Counted from the first letter of the stretch, positions 35,670 through 44,911 are shown. The stretch is DNA of 64,000 nucleotides from Idiomarina aquatica (GCF_004362895.1 NZ_SNXI01000002.1:186001-250000), one strand, 5' to 3'. Numbers and translations are program-made. Notes: generated by a model from the letters alone, not told the origin.

Positions 35670-38600
35670 ATGACCGAACAGTCATTACTGGCGCGGTCCA
35701 TCAAAACTATCTTGATGGCCGGCGTAGGTTCAGCGTTCTTGGCGGGTGCTCCGGCATTTGCGCAAGATGCAAACCAAGACGTAGACGTGCAAGGTGTGCA
35801 AACTACTGACGAACAAGAAAGTTCAGCAGAAGAGCAACCTGAGCGCATCCAGGTAACGGGTTCTCGTATCCGTACCGATGCTTTCGCTAACGAAACCCCA
35901 ATTGACATCATTTCTGCCGAAGAAGCCACTGAACAAGGTCTTGCGACTTTGGGTGACTTGCTACGTACCAGTACTGTTGCAGCTGGCTCGAGCCAGATTA
36001 CATCTGCATTAACGGTCGGTTACGTCACTTCAGGTGGTGCTGGTGCAGAGACCATTTCAATGCGTGGTTTGGGTGCAAACCGTACCCTGGTACTGTTGAA
36101 CGGCCGTCGTGCCGGACCTGCAGGTACGCGTGGTCAGGTATCAGCATTCGATATGAATGCCCTGCCAATTTCTGCAATCGAGCGTGTAGAAGTACTTAAA
36201 GATGGTGCATCATCACTTTACGGTTCTGATGCGGTAGCGGGGGTTATCAACATCATCACTAAAAAAGGTGATGACAAATCAATTTCAGTTGATATCAGTC
36301 AGCCATTTGAATCAGGCGGTGAGCGTCAACGCATTAACGCTTCAATTGGTGAAACCTATGACAAAGGTTCATACCGTTTCGTACTCGATTACAACGCCCA
36401 GCGTGAATTGAAACGTGGCGACCGTGATTTCTACCGTTGTTCACAGCGCTACTTATTTACCCCTGAGGGTGAGCGCGCTGATCCGATTGATCCGCGTACC
36501 GGTGATTACCACTGTAATGATACCCCTTACGGTTTGTGGCTATACGATCTGGGTACAGGTAATATTCCTCGTACTCCAACAGGAACCTACGGTTTCTATG
36601 ATTACGATGGTTTCTTAGGTTCAAACGGCTACGACAGTATTAATGATACTGCTAGCGGACCAGGTGACTTACGCAGCCCAGAAGGTTTCTACTTTGTCGG
36701 CTACGATAAAGAATCAGACCCGCTGTGGGGCAAGCAACATCCATTCACCGACAAAGAGTCGATGGTTCCTGAAACGGTCACTGCTTCTGCATTTTTGCAG
36801 GGGGACTACAGCCTGACTGATACCACGACATTATACGGCGAATTGCTGCATAGCTCGCGTGAAACCGAGACTCAGGGATATCGTCAATTCTGGACTGCCG
36901 ATGTCGGTTACATTCCGGTACAGGCCTTGGCTGGAAACTGGTCGGGCAATGCTTATGCTATGCCGGTTCACCTGACTGACCATTATGGTGCAGATGTTAA
37001 AGTTGACTACACCCGTTTTGTTGCAGGTCTTGAGGGTAGTTTAGGTTTCTGGGACTGGGATATCTCTTACCAGAACAGCTACAACAAAGGTACCTACGGC
37101 AACAAAGTTATCTTCCGTGATTCGATGCTGATGGCGCAGAACAATGCGGTCACTGGCGGAAGCTGTAACGGCGAAGTAACTGAATTTTCTGGCAAAACCT
37201 GTGTAGATGTTCCATTTGGTGATGCGCAACTGCTGTATGGTAACCCTTCTGATGAAGTTCGTAACTTCCTATTTGGTTACGAGCAGGGCGAAACCATTTA
37301 TAAGCAACAAACATTGGAAGGTTACATCACTGGTGACTTGTTCACCTTGCCTGCAGGTCCTGTTGGCGCGGCTTTTGGTGCGTCATACCAACGTGACGAG
37401 TTAGACGATCAGCCGGGCGAACAAAGCGCTAATGGTAACTCGTGGGGCTTATCAAGCGCTAGCCGTACAGCTGGTTCACAAAACTCACGTGCAGTATTTG
37501 GTGAGGTGCGTGTTCCTGTGCTGGCTGATGTATTCCTGGCACAACGTGTCGACATCACTGGTTCTGCGCGTTGGACTGATGTTTCTACTTACGGTAGTGA
37601 CACCACGTTCAAACTGGGCCTTAACTGGGAAATTAACGACGATTGGCGTATTCGCGCATCGCGTGGTACATCATTCCGTTCACCTGCATTGTTTGAGCTG
37701 TTCTTAGCAGGGCAAACCGGTTTCGGTGGCCAGATGGCTGTTGACCCATGTTACAACTATGGTGCACGTTACGAAGAAGGTAACGTATCTGAGCAGGTGT
37801 ACCAAAACTGTCAGGCTGATGGCATTCCATTAGACTATGATGGCGCAGGCACAAGCTCTGCAACCTTGGTAACCTCTGGCGGCGCCGGTAACCTGGAAGC
37901 TGAAACCTCAGTAGCTGAAAGTGCGGGTATCGTCTGGACTAGCCCGGAAAACACCTTCGCAGCGTCAGTTGATTACTATGATGTAGACATCTCTGGTCAG
38001 ATCGCCTCTCTGGGCGGCGCGGACATCGTGCGTAGCTGTTACACCTCAGAAAACTTCCCGAACGATCCATTGTGTGAACTGTTCACACGTAACGATGGTA
38101 CCAACGGTGACTGGGGTATCGATACGGTTAACGGTGGTTACGTAAACATCGCAAGCCAGGGTACCCGAGGTGTTGATATCAACCTGACTTATCAGGATGA
38201 GTTTGACTTTGGTCGTGTTCGCGTCAACCTGGAACACACTAACCAAATCGAGCAACGCTACCAGTTATTCGCTGACAGCGAGCCGTCGCAGTGGATTGGT
38301 GAAATCGGTTATCCGAAGCACGTTGGTTTGTTAACTTCAACCTTCGCGCGCGATGACTGGAGCCTGACCTGGACTATGCGTTATGTTGATAAAACTAACG
38401 ACTATGAGTACTTTGATGATACAAATGAGACGAGCTATCGCGGTGAAGACGTAACATTTGTTGCAGAGACACCAACCACGTTTTATCACACGCTGTCTGG
38501 TAATATGACGTTTGCTGACGCGTTTGACGTAACCGTTGGTGTGGCTAACTTGTTTGATAAAGAGCCTCCTATGGTTTCTCCGTCATACGTACGTTCGGTA

Positions 38601-38675
38601 GGTAACGCAACGTTGTATTCACAGTACGACAACCTAGGTCGTCGTGTATTCGCGAACGTTACTTACAACTTCTAA
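35670..38675 (+). CDS. TonB-dependent receptor (nutrient type)
   Basis: 1001 residues. The signal peptide MTEQSLLARSIKTILMAGV ... FAQ is a clear paralogue of that at 32537. The plug has PERIQVTGSRIRTDA, SMRGLGANRTLVLLNGRRA and RVEVLKDGASSLYGSDAVAG. The barrel has RASRGTSFRSPALFELF and ends RVFANVTYNF. Several Cys lie in extracellular loops. It is followed after 92 bases by a secreted S9 peptidase, which has its own ribosome site past a terminator, so peptide uptake is a reasonable guess for the pair. Confidence 0.9.
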   Translation: MTEQSLLARSIKTILMAGVGSAFLAGAPAFAQDANQDVDVQGVQTTDEQESSAEEQPERIQVTGSRIRTDAFANETPIDIISAEEATEQGLATLGDLLRTSTVAAGSSQITSALTVGYVTSGGAGAETISMRGLGANRTLVLLNGRRAGPAGTRGQVSAFDMNALPISAIERVEVLKDGASSLYGSDAVAGVINIITKKGDDKSISVDISQPFESGGERQRINASIGETYDKGSYRFVLDYNAQRELKRGDRDFYRCSQRYLFTPEGERADPIDPRTGDYHCNDTPYGLWLYDLGTGNIPRTPTGTYGFYDYDGFLGSNGYDSINDTASGPGDLRSPEGFYFVGYDKESDPLWGKQHPFTDKESMVPETVTASAFLQGDYSLTDTTTLYGELLHSSRETETQGYRQFWTADVGYIPVQALAGNWSGNAYAMPVHLTDHYGADVKVDYTRFVAGLEGSLGFWDWDISYQNSYNKGTYGNKVIFRDSMLMAQNNAVTGGSCNGEVTEFSGKTCVDVPFGDAQLLYGNPSDEVRNFLFGYEQGETIYKQQTLEGYITGDLFTLPAGPVGAAFGASYQRDELDDQPGEQSANGNSWGLSSASRTAGSQNSRAVFGEVRVPVLADVFLAQRVDITGSARWTDVSTYGSDTTFKLGLNWEINDDWRIRASRGTSFRSPALFELFLAGQTGFGGQMAVDPCYNYGARYEEGNVSEQVYQNCQADGIPLDYDGAGTSSATLVTSGGAGNLEAETSVAESAGIVWTSPENTFAASVDYYDVDISGQIASLGGADIVRSCYTSENFPNDPLCELFTRNDGTNGDWGIDTVNGGYVNIASQGTRGVDINLTYQDEFDFGRVRVNLEHTNQIEQRYQLFADSEPSQWIGEIGYPKHVGLLTSTFARDDWSLTWTMRYVDKTNDYEYFDDTNETSYRGEDVTFVAETPTTFYHTLSGNMTFADAFDVTVGVANLFDKEPPMVSPSYVRSVGNATLYSQYDNLGRRVFANVTYNF

Positions 38676-38713
38676 GTTGATGACTTAGAACGTCATGTTG
38701 GTAAGAACGAAAC

Positions 38714-38740
38714 AAAGCCCTCGCTTGCGGGGGCTTTTTA
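38714..38740 (+). terminator. Terminator between fifth receptor and peptidase
   Basis: AAAGCCCTCGC-TT-GCGGGGGCTTT followed by T residues. It leaves only 27 bases before the peptidase ATG, so the peptidase may depend on read-through or on a promoter inside this stretch. Confidence 0.8.
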
Positions 38741-38767
38741 GTTCACGAAGATTAAAATGGTGAGAAC

Positions 38768-40735
38768 ATGATCAAACGTTTATTAGCGTCGGTAGTCTCC
38801 ACAGTATTGTTAACTGCCCCTGTGTTGGCCGACGACGTTGTCAAAAAACCTGTGCTGGAAAAATATGCCCGACACGCACAGTTTATGAGTATAAAAATTT
38901 CCCCTGAAGGAAAGTACCTGGCTGCCACGTCGCGTACCAGTGAAGGTGGGGTTATCCTGACGGTATTGGATATCGAAGATCAGGAAGTGTTGTCGGTCAC
39001 ACGGGGTCGTGGCTCTGAATCGGTCAGTAATTTTGACTGGGTAAGTGACGAGCGCATTGTAATGACCATGGCACGCGAAGTGGGTGCATTCGAAACGCCA
39101 TTCCCTACCGGGGAAATCTTTGCCATGAATGCTGATGGCGGCAACCAAAAGATTTTGACCGGCTGGCGCTCGGACGGCCTTAAGCAGTATGCGCGTATTA
39201 TCGATCTGCTGCCGGAAGAGCCGGATCAGGTAATGATCTATTCGATCCCGAATAACTCCAGCGAGCCCTTTGTCGATATTTACCGCCTAAAGGTCGATAG
39301 CGGCCGTACTATGCCGGTTGGACGTGCTCCCGTGCGCCAATACGAGGGCACAGGCGTGCAGGTATTACTGGATGACAATGGCGTGACGCGTTTAGCAACT
39401 GGGGAAGAGCCGCATAACACTAACGAAAAAGTGATTATGAGCCGGCCGGGGGCTAACGAGGAATGGAAAGAGATTGCTCGCTTTGGCCAACAAGAGGGTA
39501 ACTTTAATCCGATCGATATTTTGCCTGACGGCAACACCGTGGTTGGCTTAAGTGATGTTATTACTGATGCGCTGGCACTAACCACAATGAACCTGAACAC
39601 AGGTGAAATCAGTATTTTAGCTGAGCACCCGGAAACCGATTTAATGCCGATTATGAGTGTTCGTGAAGGCCGCACCAATGAGGTCATCGGTGCTGCTTAT
39701 GAATACGACAGTATCGACACGGTATTCTTTGCTGATGTCGAAGATGAATATTTCTCCAGTGTCGTGCAAAGTTTGTCAAAGGCATTTCCGAACGCCAGTG
39801 TTGGTATTAACTCTGCAACGCTCGATAACTCCAAAATGGTAGTGTCGGTGTCCTCAGCCAACTACCCCACGGAATTCTACCTGTTTGATGCAGAAAAGCG
39901 TGCGCTGTCACTGATTATTAAATCAAAGCCGTGGCTTGATAAAGACGAACTGCCGCAAACAGATATTATCACCTATAAAAGTCGTGACGGCTTAACCATT
40001 AAAGCCTTATTAACTCTGCCAAAAGGTCAGGAAGCGAAAGATTTGCCGTTGATTTTATTACCCCATGGCGGTCCTCACGGTCCTCGCGATACGCTGACGC
40101 GCCTTGACTCTGATGCCAAGGTATTAGCCGAACATGGTTATGCTGTGCTGCAACCCAACTTCCGTGGGTCTGGCGGTTATGGCAAGGAGTTTTTGCAGTC
40201 AGGCTATAAAAACTGGGGTACCACCATGATCAATGACATGACCGATGGTGTCATGCACTTGGTTGACGAGGGTATTGCGGATAAAGATCGGATGTGTGTT
40301 TATGGCGGCTCTTACGGTGGTTATGCAGCGCTTATGACCGTCATCCGTGAACCGGATTTGTATGACTGCACCATCGGCTTTGTCGGCGTTTATGATCTGA
40401 ATATGATGCGCGTCGAAGGTGATATTCCAGAGACGTTGTCGGGGATGAACTACTTGGATATGGCGTTACCGGATACTGAAGAAGCGCGCTCGGCCCAGTC
40501 GCCGGTGGACTTAGTAGACCAACTAAAAGTACCGGTATTTATTATTCAGGGCGGTCAGGACGTTCGCGTACCACCGGAGCAAGCGTATGCATTACGCGAT
40601 GCGCTGGAGGCGAAGAACCATCCGTACGAATGGATGTTTAAAGAAAGCGAAGGCCACGGCTTTTATAAACCAGAAAATAATATTGAACGCTGGACGCGAA
40701 TGCTCCAGTTTATCGATAAGCACATGGATGGTTAA
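38768..40735 (+). CDS. Secreted S9 family peptidase (prolyl oligopeptidase / acylaminoacyl peptidase type)
   Basis: 655 residues. A signal peptide (LLASVVSTVLLTAPVLA) precedes an N-terminal beta-propeller-like region (about 30-385) and a C-terminal alpha/beta hydrolase domain. The catalytic triad is visible: Ser515 in GGSYGGYAALM, Asp598 in GGQDVRVPPEQ and His630 in EGHGFY. Oxyanion-region motif LPLILLPHGGPHGPRD is typical of the family. It cleaves oligopeptides in the periplasm or outside the cell, consistent with the proteolytic marine lifestyle suggested by the receptors upstream. A terminator follows. Confidence 0.92.
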   Translation: MIKRLLASVVSTVLLTAPVLADDVVKKPVLEKYARHAQFMSIKISPEGKYLAATSRTSEGGVILTVLDIEDQEVLSVTRGRGSESVSNFDWVSDERIVMTMAREVGAFETPFPTGEIFAMNADGGNQKILTGWRSDGLKQYARIIDLLPEEPDQVMIYSIPNNSSEPFVDIYRLKVDSGRTMPVGRAPVRQYEGTGVQVLLDDNGVTRLATGEEPHNTNEKVIMSRPGANEEWKEIARFGQQEGNFNPIDILPDGNTVVGLSDVITDALALTTMNLNTGEISILAEHPETDLMPIMSVREGRTNEVIGAAYEYDSIDTVFFADVEDEYFSSVVQSLSKAFPNASVGINSATLDNSKMVVSVSSANYPTEFYLFDAEKRALSLIIKSKPWLDKDELPQTDIITYKSRDGLTIKALLTLPKGQEAKDLPLILLPHGGPHGPRDTLTRLDSDAKVLAEHGYAVLQPNFRGSGGYGKEFLQSGYKNWGTTMINDMTDGVMHLVDEGIADKDRMCVYGGSYGGYAALMTVIREPDLYDCTIGFVGVYDLNMMRVEGDIPETLSGMNYLDMALPDTEEARSAQSPVDLVDQLKVPVFIIQGGQDVRVPPEQAYALRDALEAKNHPYEWMFKESEGHGFYKPENNIERWTRMLQFIDKHMDG

Positions 40736-40751
40736 GCTGTTTTCTGACATA

Positions 40752-40778
40752 AAAAACCCCGGGGAACCGGGGTTTTTT
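40752..40778. terminator. Bidirectional terminator
   Basis: AAAAACCCCGG-GGAA-CCGGGGTTTTTT: A-rich on the left and T-rich on the right, so it can serve both the peptidase and the convergent ATPase gene. Confidence 0.85.
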
Positions 40779-40814
40779 ATTAGAAAAGTGCCTGAAATTT
40801 TAACGCGAATTAAA

Positions 40815-42128
40815 CTACAAAAGCTTCGTAACATACTGGGTAAAATACAATGGCAGAACAAAGTGCTTTTTCTCAGTAACGGGCGAGCCTTGAGTCCCTG
40901 TCAGTTTTAGTGTTTTTTTTGGTTGGCACTTATTAATATAGGACTGAAGAGAGCGCGCTTTTGTTCGGCGACCGCTTTTAACTTCGACAGGAATGATGTT
41001 GCCTAGATCGTCGCTTAGCAAAAATTCAATTTCTGAACGAGCGTCGTTCCATGAAAAGCTCGGCTCAATACCTAAAGCTGAAAGCTCCTGCGCGACAAAA
41101 TTCTCAGCAATATACCCTTTGTATTGGTAACTTTGTTGCTTTATCTCCTTATAGCCCGTATTCAGCATGTGGTTGAGTAAACCAACATCGAACAAGAAAA
41201 GTTTTACCCGGTTCTCTTTCTGATAAGCTGCCAACGGTGACTTCGCCTGCCCTTCTATTGGATAGTTTTTTAACACCAAGCGGCATTTGTGCAGCCAACT
41301 TATAGCGCTCTCGAAGTCTGAGTAGCGCGACTTTTTGTCAAAAACGTCTTTAAATTTAAATCGTTTTACTGATTCATCTCGTACCGCTGAAAGTTGTGCT
41401 GGAATGCTGCTGAATACTGATTCGATGAGTTGCGCATTAGTTTTTCCTGAATATTTACCAAAGTCACGTAAGTAGCCATTAAAGAGGTTATCGTGTAGCT
41501 CAGAAACGGCCTCTACTCTGCTAATGATGCTTTCATCTGAATTTTTAAACCAGCGGGCCACGACTTCGGGCATGCCCCCAGTGAAGTAGTAGTCAGTGAG
41601 TTTATCGAAAAGTTGTTTGTGAGCGGCTGTCGAGTTTGCTTGGTTTTCGAAGGCCTTAATTAAAGGAGCTTCTTCTGATGCCCAAAGAAACTCCTGAAAG
41701 GTTAAAGGTTGCAGATTGTATTGTTCGACTTTTCCTACGGGGAAGGACGTTAATAATCCGATATTAGATCCACTGGCAGCGACGAACATGTTTGGCGCTT
41801 TTTCAGCAAAGTACTTCAGTGACGTGACGGCTCGAGGGCATTCACCAATTTCATCTAAAATAAGTAAGTCGGATTGTGCGTTAATTTCCTTACCCGTTAT
41901 GAGCTCGATGCTTGATAGTATATCTTCTGGAGTTAAAGAGTCCTCAAATGCATCCGCAACTTCGGGGGTTTCTAAAAAGTCGATACGAACAACGTTTTTA
42001 AAGTGTTGGCCCAAAAGCTCCTTCAACAAATAAGTTTTACCGGTTTGGCGAGCCCCATCGATGAGTAGAGGTTTTCGTTGTGATTTGTTTTTCCACGAAA
42101 GAAGCTTCTCAAGGAGTATTCGTTTCAT
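40815..42128 (-). CDS. AAA ATPase with DUF4143 (archaeal-type ATPase family)
   Basis: 437 residues. Walker A GARQTGKT is at 25-32, Walker B LLILDEIGE near 88-96, and a sensor-type Ser/Asn in FVAASGSN. A winged-helix and a DUF4143 nuclease-like C-terminal domain (about 230-410) follow, with the motif FLFDVGLLNHML, the stretch AENFVAQEL and the PD-(D/E)XK-like segment EIEFLLSDD...IPVEVKSG (E, D and EVK). These ATPases are widespread single genes of unknown role, often transferred horizontally. The upstream 120 bases carry three 22-bp palindromes at a 32-bp period, probably its operator. Confidence 0.87.
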   Translation of the reverse strand: MKRILLEKLLSWKNKSQRKPLLIDGARQTGKTYLLKELLGQHFKNVVRIDFLETPEVADAFEDSLTPEDILSSIELITGKEINAQSDLLILDEIGECPRAVTSLKYFAEKAPNMFVAASGSNIGLLTSFPVGKVEQYNLQPLTFQEFLWASEEAPLIKAFENQANSTAAHKQLFDKLTDYYFTGGMPEVVARWFKNSDESIISRVEAVSELHDNLFNGYLRDFGKYSGKTNAQLIESVFSSIPAQLSAVRDESVKRFKFKDVFDKKSRYSDFESAISWLHKCRLVLKNYPIEGQAKSPLAAYQKENRVKLFLFDVGLLNHMLNTGYKEIKQQSYQYKGYIAENFVAQELSALGIEPSFSWNDARSEIEFLLSDDLGNIIPVEVKSGRRTKARSLQSYINKCQPKKTLKLTGTQGSPVTEKKHFVLPLYFTQYVTKLL

Positions 42129-42166
42129 ATAGCGGCCCTTAATATATTCAGGTTTAGCTGCTATTA

Positions 42167-42252
42167 CACTTTATTGCGCATAAAAGTGCAAGAGTTATCA
42201 TTTTTATGCGCATAAAAGTGATTAAATTTACTTTTTTATGCGCTTAAAAGTG
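42167..42252. promoter_or_regulatory. Three 22-bp palindromes at exact 32-bp spacing (operator array)
   Basis: Copies start at 42167, 42199 and 42231. Each is close to the palindrome CTTTTATGCGCATAAAAG with TGCGCA at the centre; the third has CGCTTAAAAG on its right arm. The spacing of 32 bp is about three helical turns, so a bound protein would sit on one face of the DNA. The array lies 39 bases upstream of the ATPase start, which favours autoregulation or a dedicated repressor. It is not a CRISPR: the 10-base spacers are too short. Confidence 0.7.
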
Positions 42253-42477
42253 TTGTTTTGATTGTTTTTCATCGAAAAAATGAAATCACGACGCTATAAA
42301 AAGTCATATGGCTTACATGCAGTTTTGCCGCTTTTATCTACAGTTTACTGATGCTTTGTTAACGGTGCTGAATGATTGATTGTCCCTAAATACGATTCAT
42401 TAGAAAACCCAAACGATTCACTAATCACATATTGCTCTATTAAAGTGTTGCTTCCCTACCATCGTGATTATGAGGTA

Positions 42478-42834
42478 ATGGAAAGGGACGGACCATTTAG
42501 AACCATGAAACGGGTATTTCCGGTGCGCTCGGTGGGTAAGATCGAGCTGGTGCCTTTAAACGAGATCCGCTGGATAAAGGGCGCGGCAAACTATGTCGAG
42601 ATCCATGCTGCGAGCGGCAAGTATATGCATCGTGAGACCATGCATAACGTCATTGAGCAACTTGATGCAAGTATGTTTGTTCGTATTCATCGATCGGCTA
42701 TCGTCAATCTCGAACAAATTAAAGAGATAAGCAGTGAGCTGGGGCGTTATTCACTGTTGGTTTTGCATGACGGCACCGAACTAAAAATTGGTAATGCCTA
42801 TCGTGACGCGTTATTTGATGCGCTCAATTTGTAG
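42478..42834 (+). CDS. LytTR-domain DNA-binding protein
   Basis: 118 residues from the ATG at 42478; an in-frame TTG at 42376 would add 34 residues of no known fold. The LytTR domain (about 20-118) has GKIELVPLNEIRWIKGAANYVEIHA, MHRETMHNVIEQL, FVRIHRSAIVNLEQIKEI and TELKIGNAYRDAL. LytTR proteins bind direct repeats to control virulence-type, surface or competence genes. No sensor or receiver domain is present, so it may be a remnant or an orphan regulator. The FlgO-like genes downstream are possible targets by position only. A small repeat hairpin starts at its stop. Confidence 0.8.
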   Translation: MERDGPFRTMKRVFPVRSVGKIELVPLNEIRWIKGAANYVEIHAASGKYMHRETMHNVIEQLDASMFVRIHRSAIVNLEQIKEISSELGRYSLLVLHDGTELKIGNAYRDALFDALNL

Positions 42835-42857
42835 TGTGCGCTTAGCACGCGCACGCC
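42833..42857. repeat. Short mosaic hairpin
   Basis: GTGTGCGC-TTAGCAC-GCGCACGC: a single small hairpin that starts at the TAG stop of the LytTR gene. Confidence 0.5.
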
Positions 42858-42927
42858 ACGAAATTCCCCCTCAATTATTTCCCGGTCAGGCCGATAACAG
42901 CGTAACAAAGCATTAGCGGAGAAGTTT

Positions 42928-43485
42928 ATGTTACGCGCAGGTTTTTTGTTGCTGATATGGGTGCTGAGTCCATTAGCAACGGCACATCAACCGAAAAGCT
43001 ATGATGGCGTAGCCGATGAATTGGCAGACCAATTGGTCGCGCAAATACAACATAGCCAGTATGACGACGGTTACTCACAACTGGGGCTAACCCGCTGGGT
43101 GATGGCTGACTCACTGGAGTTACCGCATCCGCATGACTCGGTCACCAGCCTCAGCCATCAACTGAGCGAGAGTTTATACGCTCATCTGCAGGAGCGTAAC
43201 GTGCGTTTGATTGACTACCGGGCGCAGGATTTTGTGTCACTGTCCGAGGATGGCAGCACGCTGTTAACGCGTGACCCCGAGCAATTAAACCAACAACCGG
43301 CGCTTGACTGGGTGTTAGTTGGCACCATGGCGCCGGAGCAGGGTGGCGTTATTGTTAATCTGCGGATTATCGATCGCACGTCACAGCAAGTGTTGGCGGC
43401 TGCAAACCGGTTTGTGCCTAAACACTTATATGCCAGTAACCGCCGCAGCGAAGTCGTTGATGGCAAACTACAGCGCAATTTTTAA
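42928..43485 (+). CDS. FlgO-like periplasmic or outer-membrane protein
   Basis: 185 residues. The signal peptide is cleaved after SPLATA. The body has the FlgO-family pattern: YDGVADELADQLVAQI, TRWVMADSL, LSHQLSESLYAHLQERN, DYRAQDFVSLSEDG and PALDWVLVGTMAPEQGGVIVNLRIID. FlgO in Vibrio is an outer-membrane protein needed for motility, but no flagellar gene lies here. A GGAGAAG site precedes the ATG. The next gene has the same fold, so the two look like a diverged pair in one operon (10-base gap). Confidence 0.75.
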   Translation: MLRAGFLLLIWVLSPLATAHQPKSYDGVADELADQLVAQIQHSQYDDGYSQLGLTRWVMADSLELPHPHDSVTSLSHQLSESLYAHLQERNVRLIDYRAQDFVSLSEDGSTLLTRDPEQLNQQPALDWVLVGTMAPEQGGVIVNLRIIDRTSQQVLAAANRFVPKHLYASNRRSEVVDGKLQRNF

Positions 43486-43495
43486 GGAGCTGACT

Positions 43496-44077
43496 ATGAA
43501 TCGCTTAATGCTTTTACTGGCCGGCAGTGCCTTTGTTCTGAGCGCTTGTACGGTGTTGCCTAAACCAGAGCCAAAAGCACAGTTATCGCCTTACGATAAA
43601 CCTTTCTCCGAGCCCGGCAGTGCACACTATGTTAACGCCATTGCAGAGCAGTTAGCACACAACGCAACTATCGACTTAACACGCACCACCATTGGCGTAA
43701 CGACTTTTAGTAACGTCACCTCAGACTACAACGAAGGCACGCCGTTTGCGCAAACACTGGCGCAGCAGTTGATGACCGAAATGCACCGTAGTGACTTGCC
43801 GTTGATGGATTTTAAAACGACTGATTTTATTCGCGTGACTGAGGACGGGGATTTTGCTCTGACGCAAGATTATCTTGAACTGGATGAAATTATTCCGATC
43901 AGTCACGTGGTGGTGGGCACCTGGGCCCAGCATCGCACCGGGGTAATGGTGTCGGCGCGATTGGTCGATATCAACAGCAAAGACGTGGTGAGTGTTGCGC
44001 AGACGTTTATTCCGCAATTGGTCGTGCGACAGCTGAGCGAGCAGGGCGATAAAGCGATAATTCGTAAAGCACCGTAG
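43496..44077 (+). CDS. FlgO-family lipoprotein
   Basis: 193 residues. A lipoprotein signal peptide with lipobox LSAC (Cys19) is followed by TVLPKPEPKAQLSPYDKPF and a FlgO-type domain: IAEQLAHNATIDLTRTTIGVTTFSNVTSDYN, FAQTLAQQLMTEMHRS, DFIRVTEDGDFALTQDY and SHVVVGTWAQHRTGVMVSARLVD. The ATG at 43496 has AAGGAG upstream. It is closer than its upstream neighbour to authentic FlgO in length, lipobox and the TEDGD motif. The operon probably ends here. Confidence 0.8.
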   Translation: MNRLMLLLAGSAFVLSACTVLPKPEPKAQLSPYDKPFSEPGSAHYVNAIAEQLAHNATIDLTRTTIGVTTFSNVTSDYNEGTPFAQTLAQQLMTEMHRSDLPLMDFKTTDFIRVTEDGDFALTQDYLELDEIIPISHVVVGTWAQHRTGVMVSARLVDINSKDVVSVAQTFIPQLVVRQLSEQGDKAIIRKAP

Positions 44078-44146
44078 ATCTCGCTTTCGTCAGTTAGCGT
44101 ACCTATACTGGTTAAAATTCAATAACAAAAACCTAAAAGGTACGCT

Positions 44147-44854
44147 ATGAAAATTCTACAAACCCTTGTGATTTGGCTTGGTCTGCTGTCGGTGCTGGTG
44201 CTGGCGGTGTCCGGCCCGCTTTATCAAGCTGAGATTATTGGCCTGGGTACTGCATTTACCTTACTGCGCTATGCCGCCTTTGTTGCCGCGGGCTCGGCTG
44301 TAATAAACATTCTGTTCTTTATTTTCAAACGTCCGGCCGGTGCTAAAGCGGGTTTGACTGTGGTGTCGATTATTGCCGCCGCTATCGCGTTTTACTTGCC
44401 GTACAGCCAATATCAGGTAGCACAGTCGGTGCCACCGATCCATGATATTTCTACTGATTTAACCAATCCGCCTGAATTTGTTGCAATTGCGCCGCTGCGT
44501 GCTGATGCGCCAAATCCGGTTGAATATGCTGGCCCGGAAACGGCGGAACAACAGCGCGAAGCCTACCCGGATCTACAAACCTATATCACGCAGCAAGATG
44601 TGGATGCGTTGTTTGCCAAAGCGCTGCAAGTGGCTAACGACATGGGCTGGGAAATTGTCGAAGCCAATGAAGATGCTGGCCGAATTGAAGCAACCGACAC
44701 CACCACCTGGTTTGGCTTTAAAGACGACGTGGTTATACGCATTGCGTCAGTTGACGGCGAAACACAGTTAGATATTCGCAGTAAGTCGCGAGTTGGCCGC
44801 AGCGACGTCGGCAAAAACGCCGACCGCATCCGCGAGTTTTTAGCCGCATTGTAG
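44147..44854 (+). CDS. DUF1499 membrane protein
   Basis: 235 residues. Three membrane helices (about 7-27, 37-60, 68-90) are followed by a DUF1499 domain: STDLTNPPEFVAIAPLR, YITQQDVDALFAKALQVANDMGWEIV, IEATDTTTWFGFKDDVVIRI and IRSKSRVGRSDVGKNADRIREFL. The family is common and uncharacterised. The TAG stop is also the TAG of the repeat unit GTAGCTCGTGCC that follows, so the C-terminus abuts the repeat directly. Confidence 0.82.
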   Translation: MKILQTLVIWLGLLSVLVLAVSGPLYQAEIIGLGTAFTLLRYAAFVAAGSAVINILFFIFKRPAGAKAGLTVVSIIAAAIAFYLPYSQYQVAQSVPPIHDISTDLTNPPEFVAIAPLRADAPNPVEYAGPETAEQQREAYPDLQTYITQQDVDALFAKALQVANDMGWEIVEANEDAGRIEATDTTTWFGFKDDVVIRIASVDGETQLDIRSKSRVGRSDVGKNADRIREFLAAL

Positions 44855-44911
44855 CTCGTGCCTCTGGCACGAGTCTCAATGATCAGTCGCGCTGTAAGCG
44901 CGACCTACTAT
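44851..44911. repeat. Mosaic hairpin pair overlapping two gene ends
   Basis: GTAGCTCGTGCC-TCT-GGCACGAG and GTCGCGCT-GTA-AGCGCGACCTAC face each other between two convergent genes. The first supplies the stop of the DUF1499 gene. The second lies within the last codons of the DUF547 gene and encodes its C-terminal SRSRLQRD. Confidence 0.75.

Noticed and set aside
42167-42252. Possible CRISPR array
   Set aside because: Three 22-bp repeats have 10-base AT-rich spacers, each repeat is a full palindrome, and no cas gene is near. An operator array fits better.
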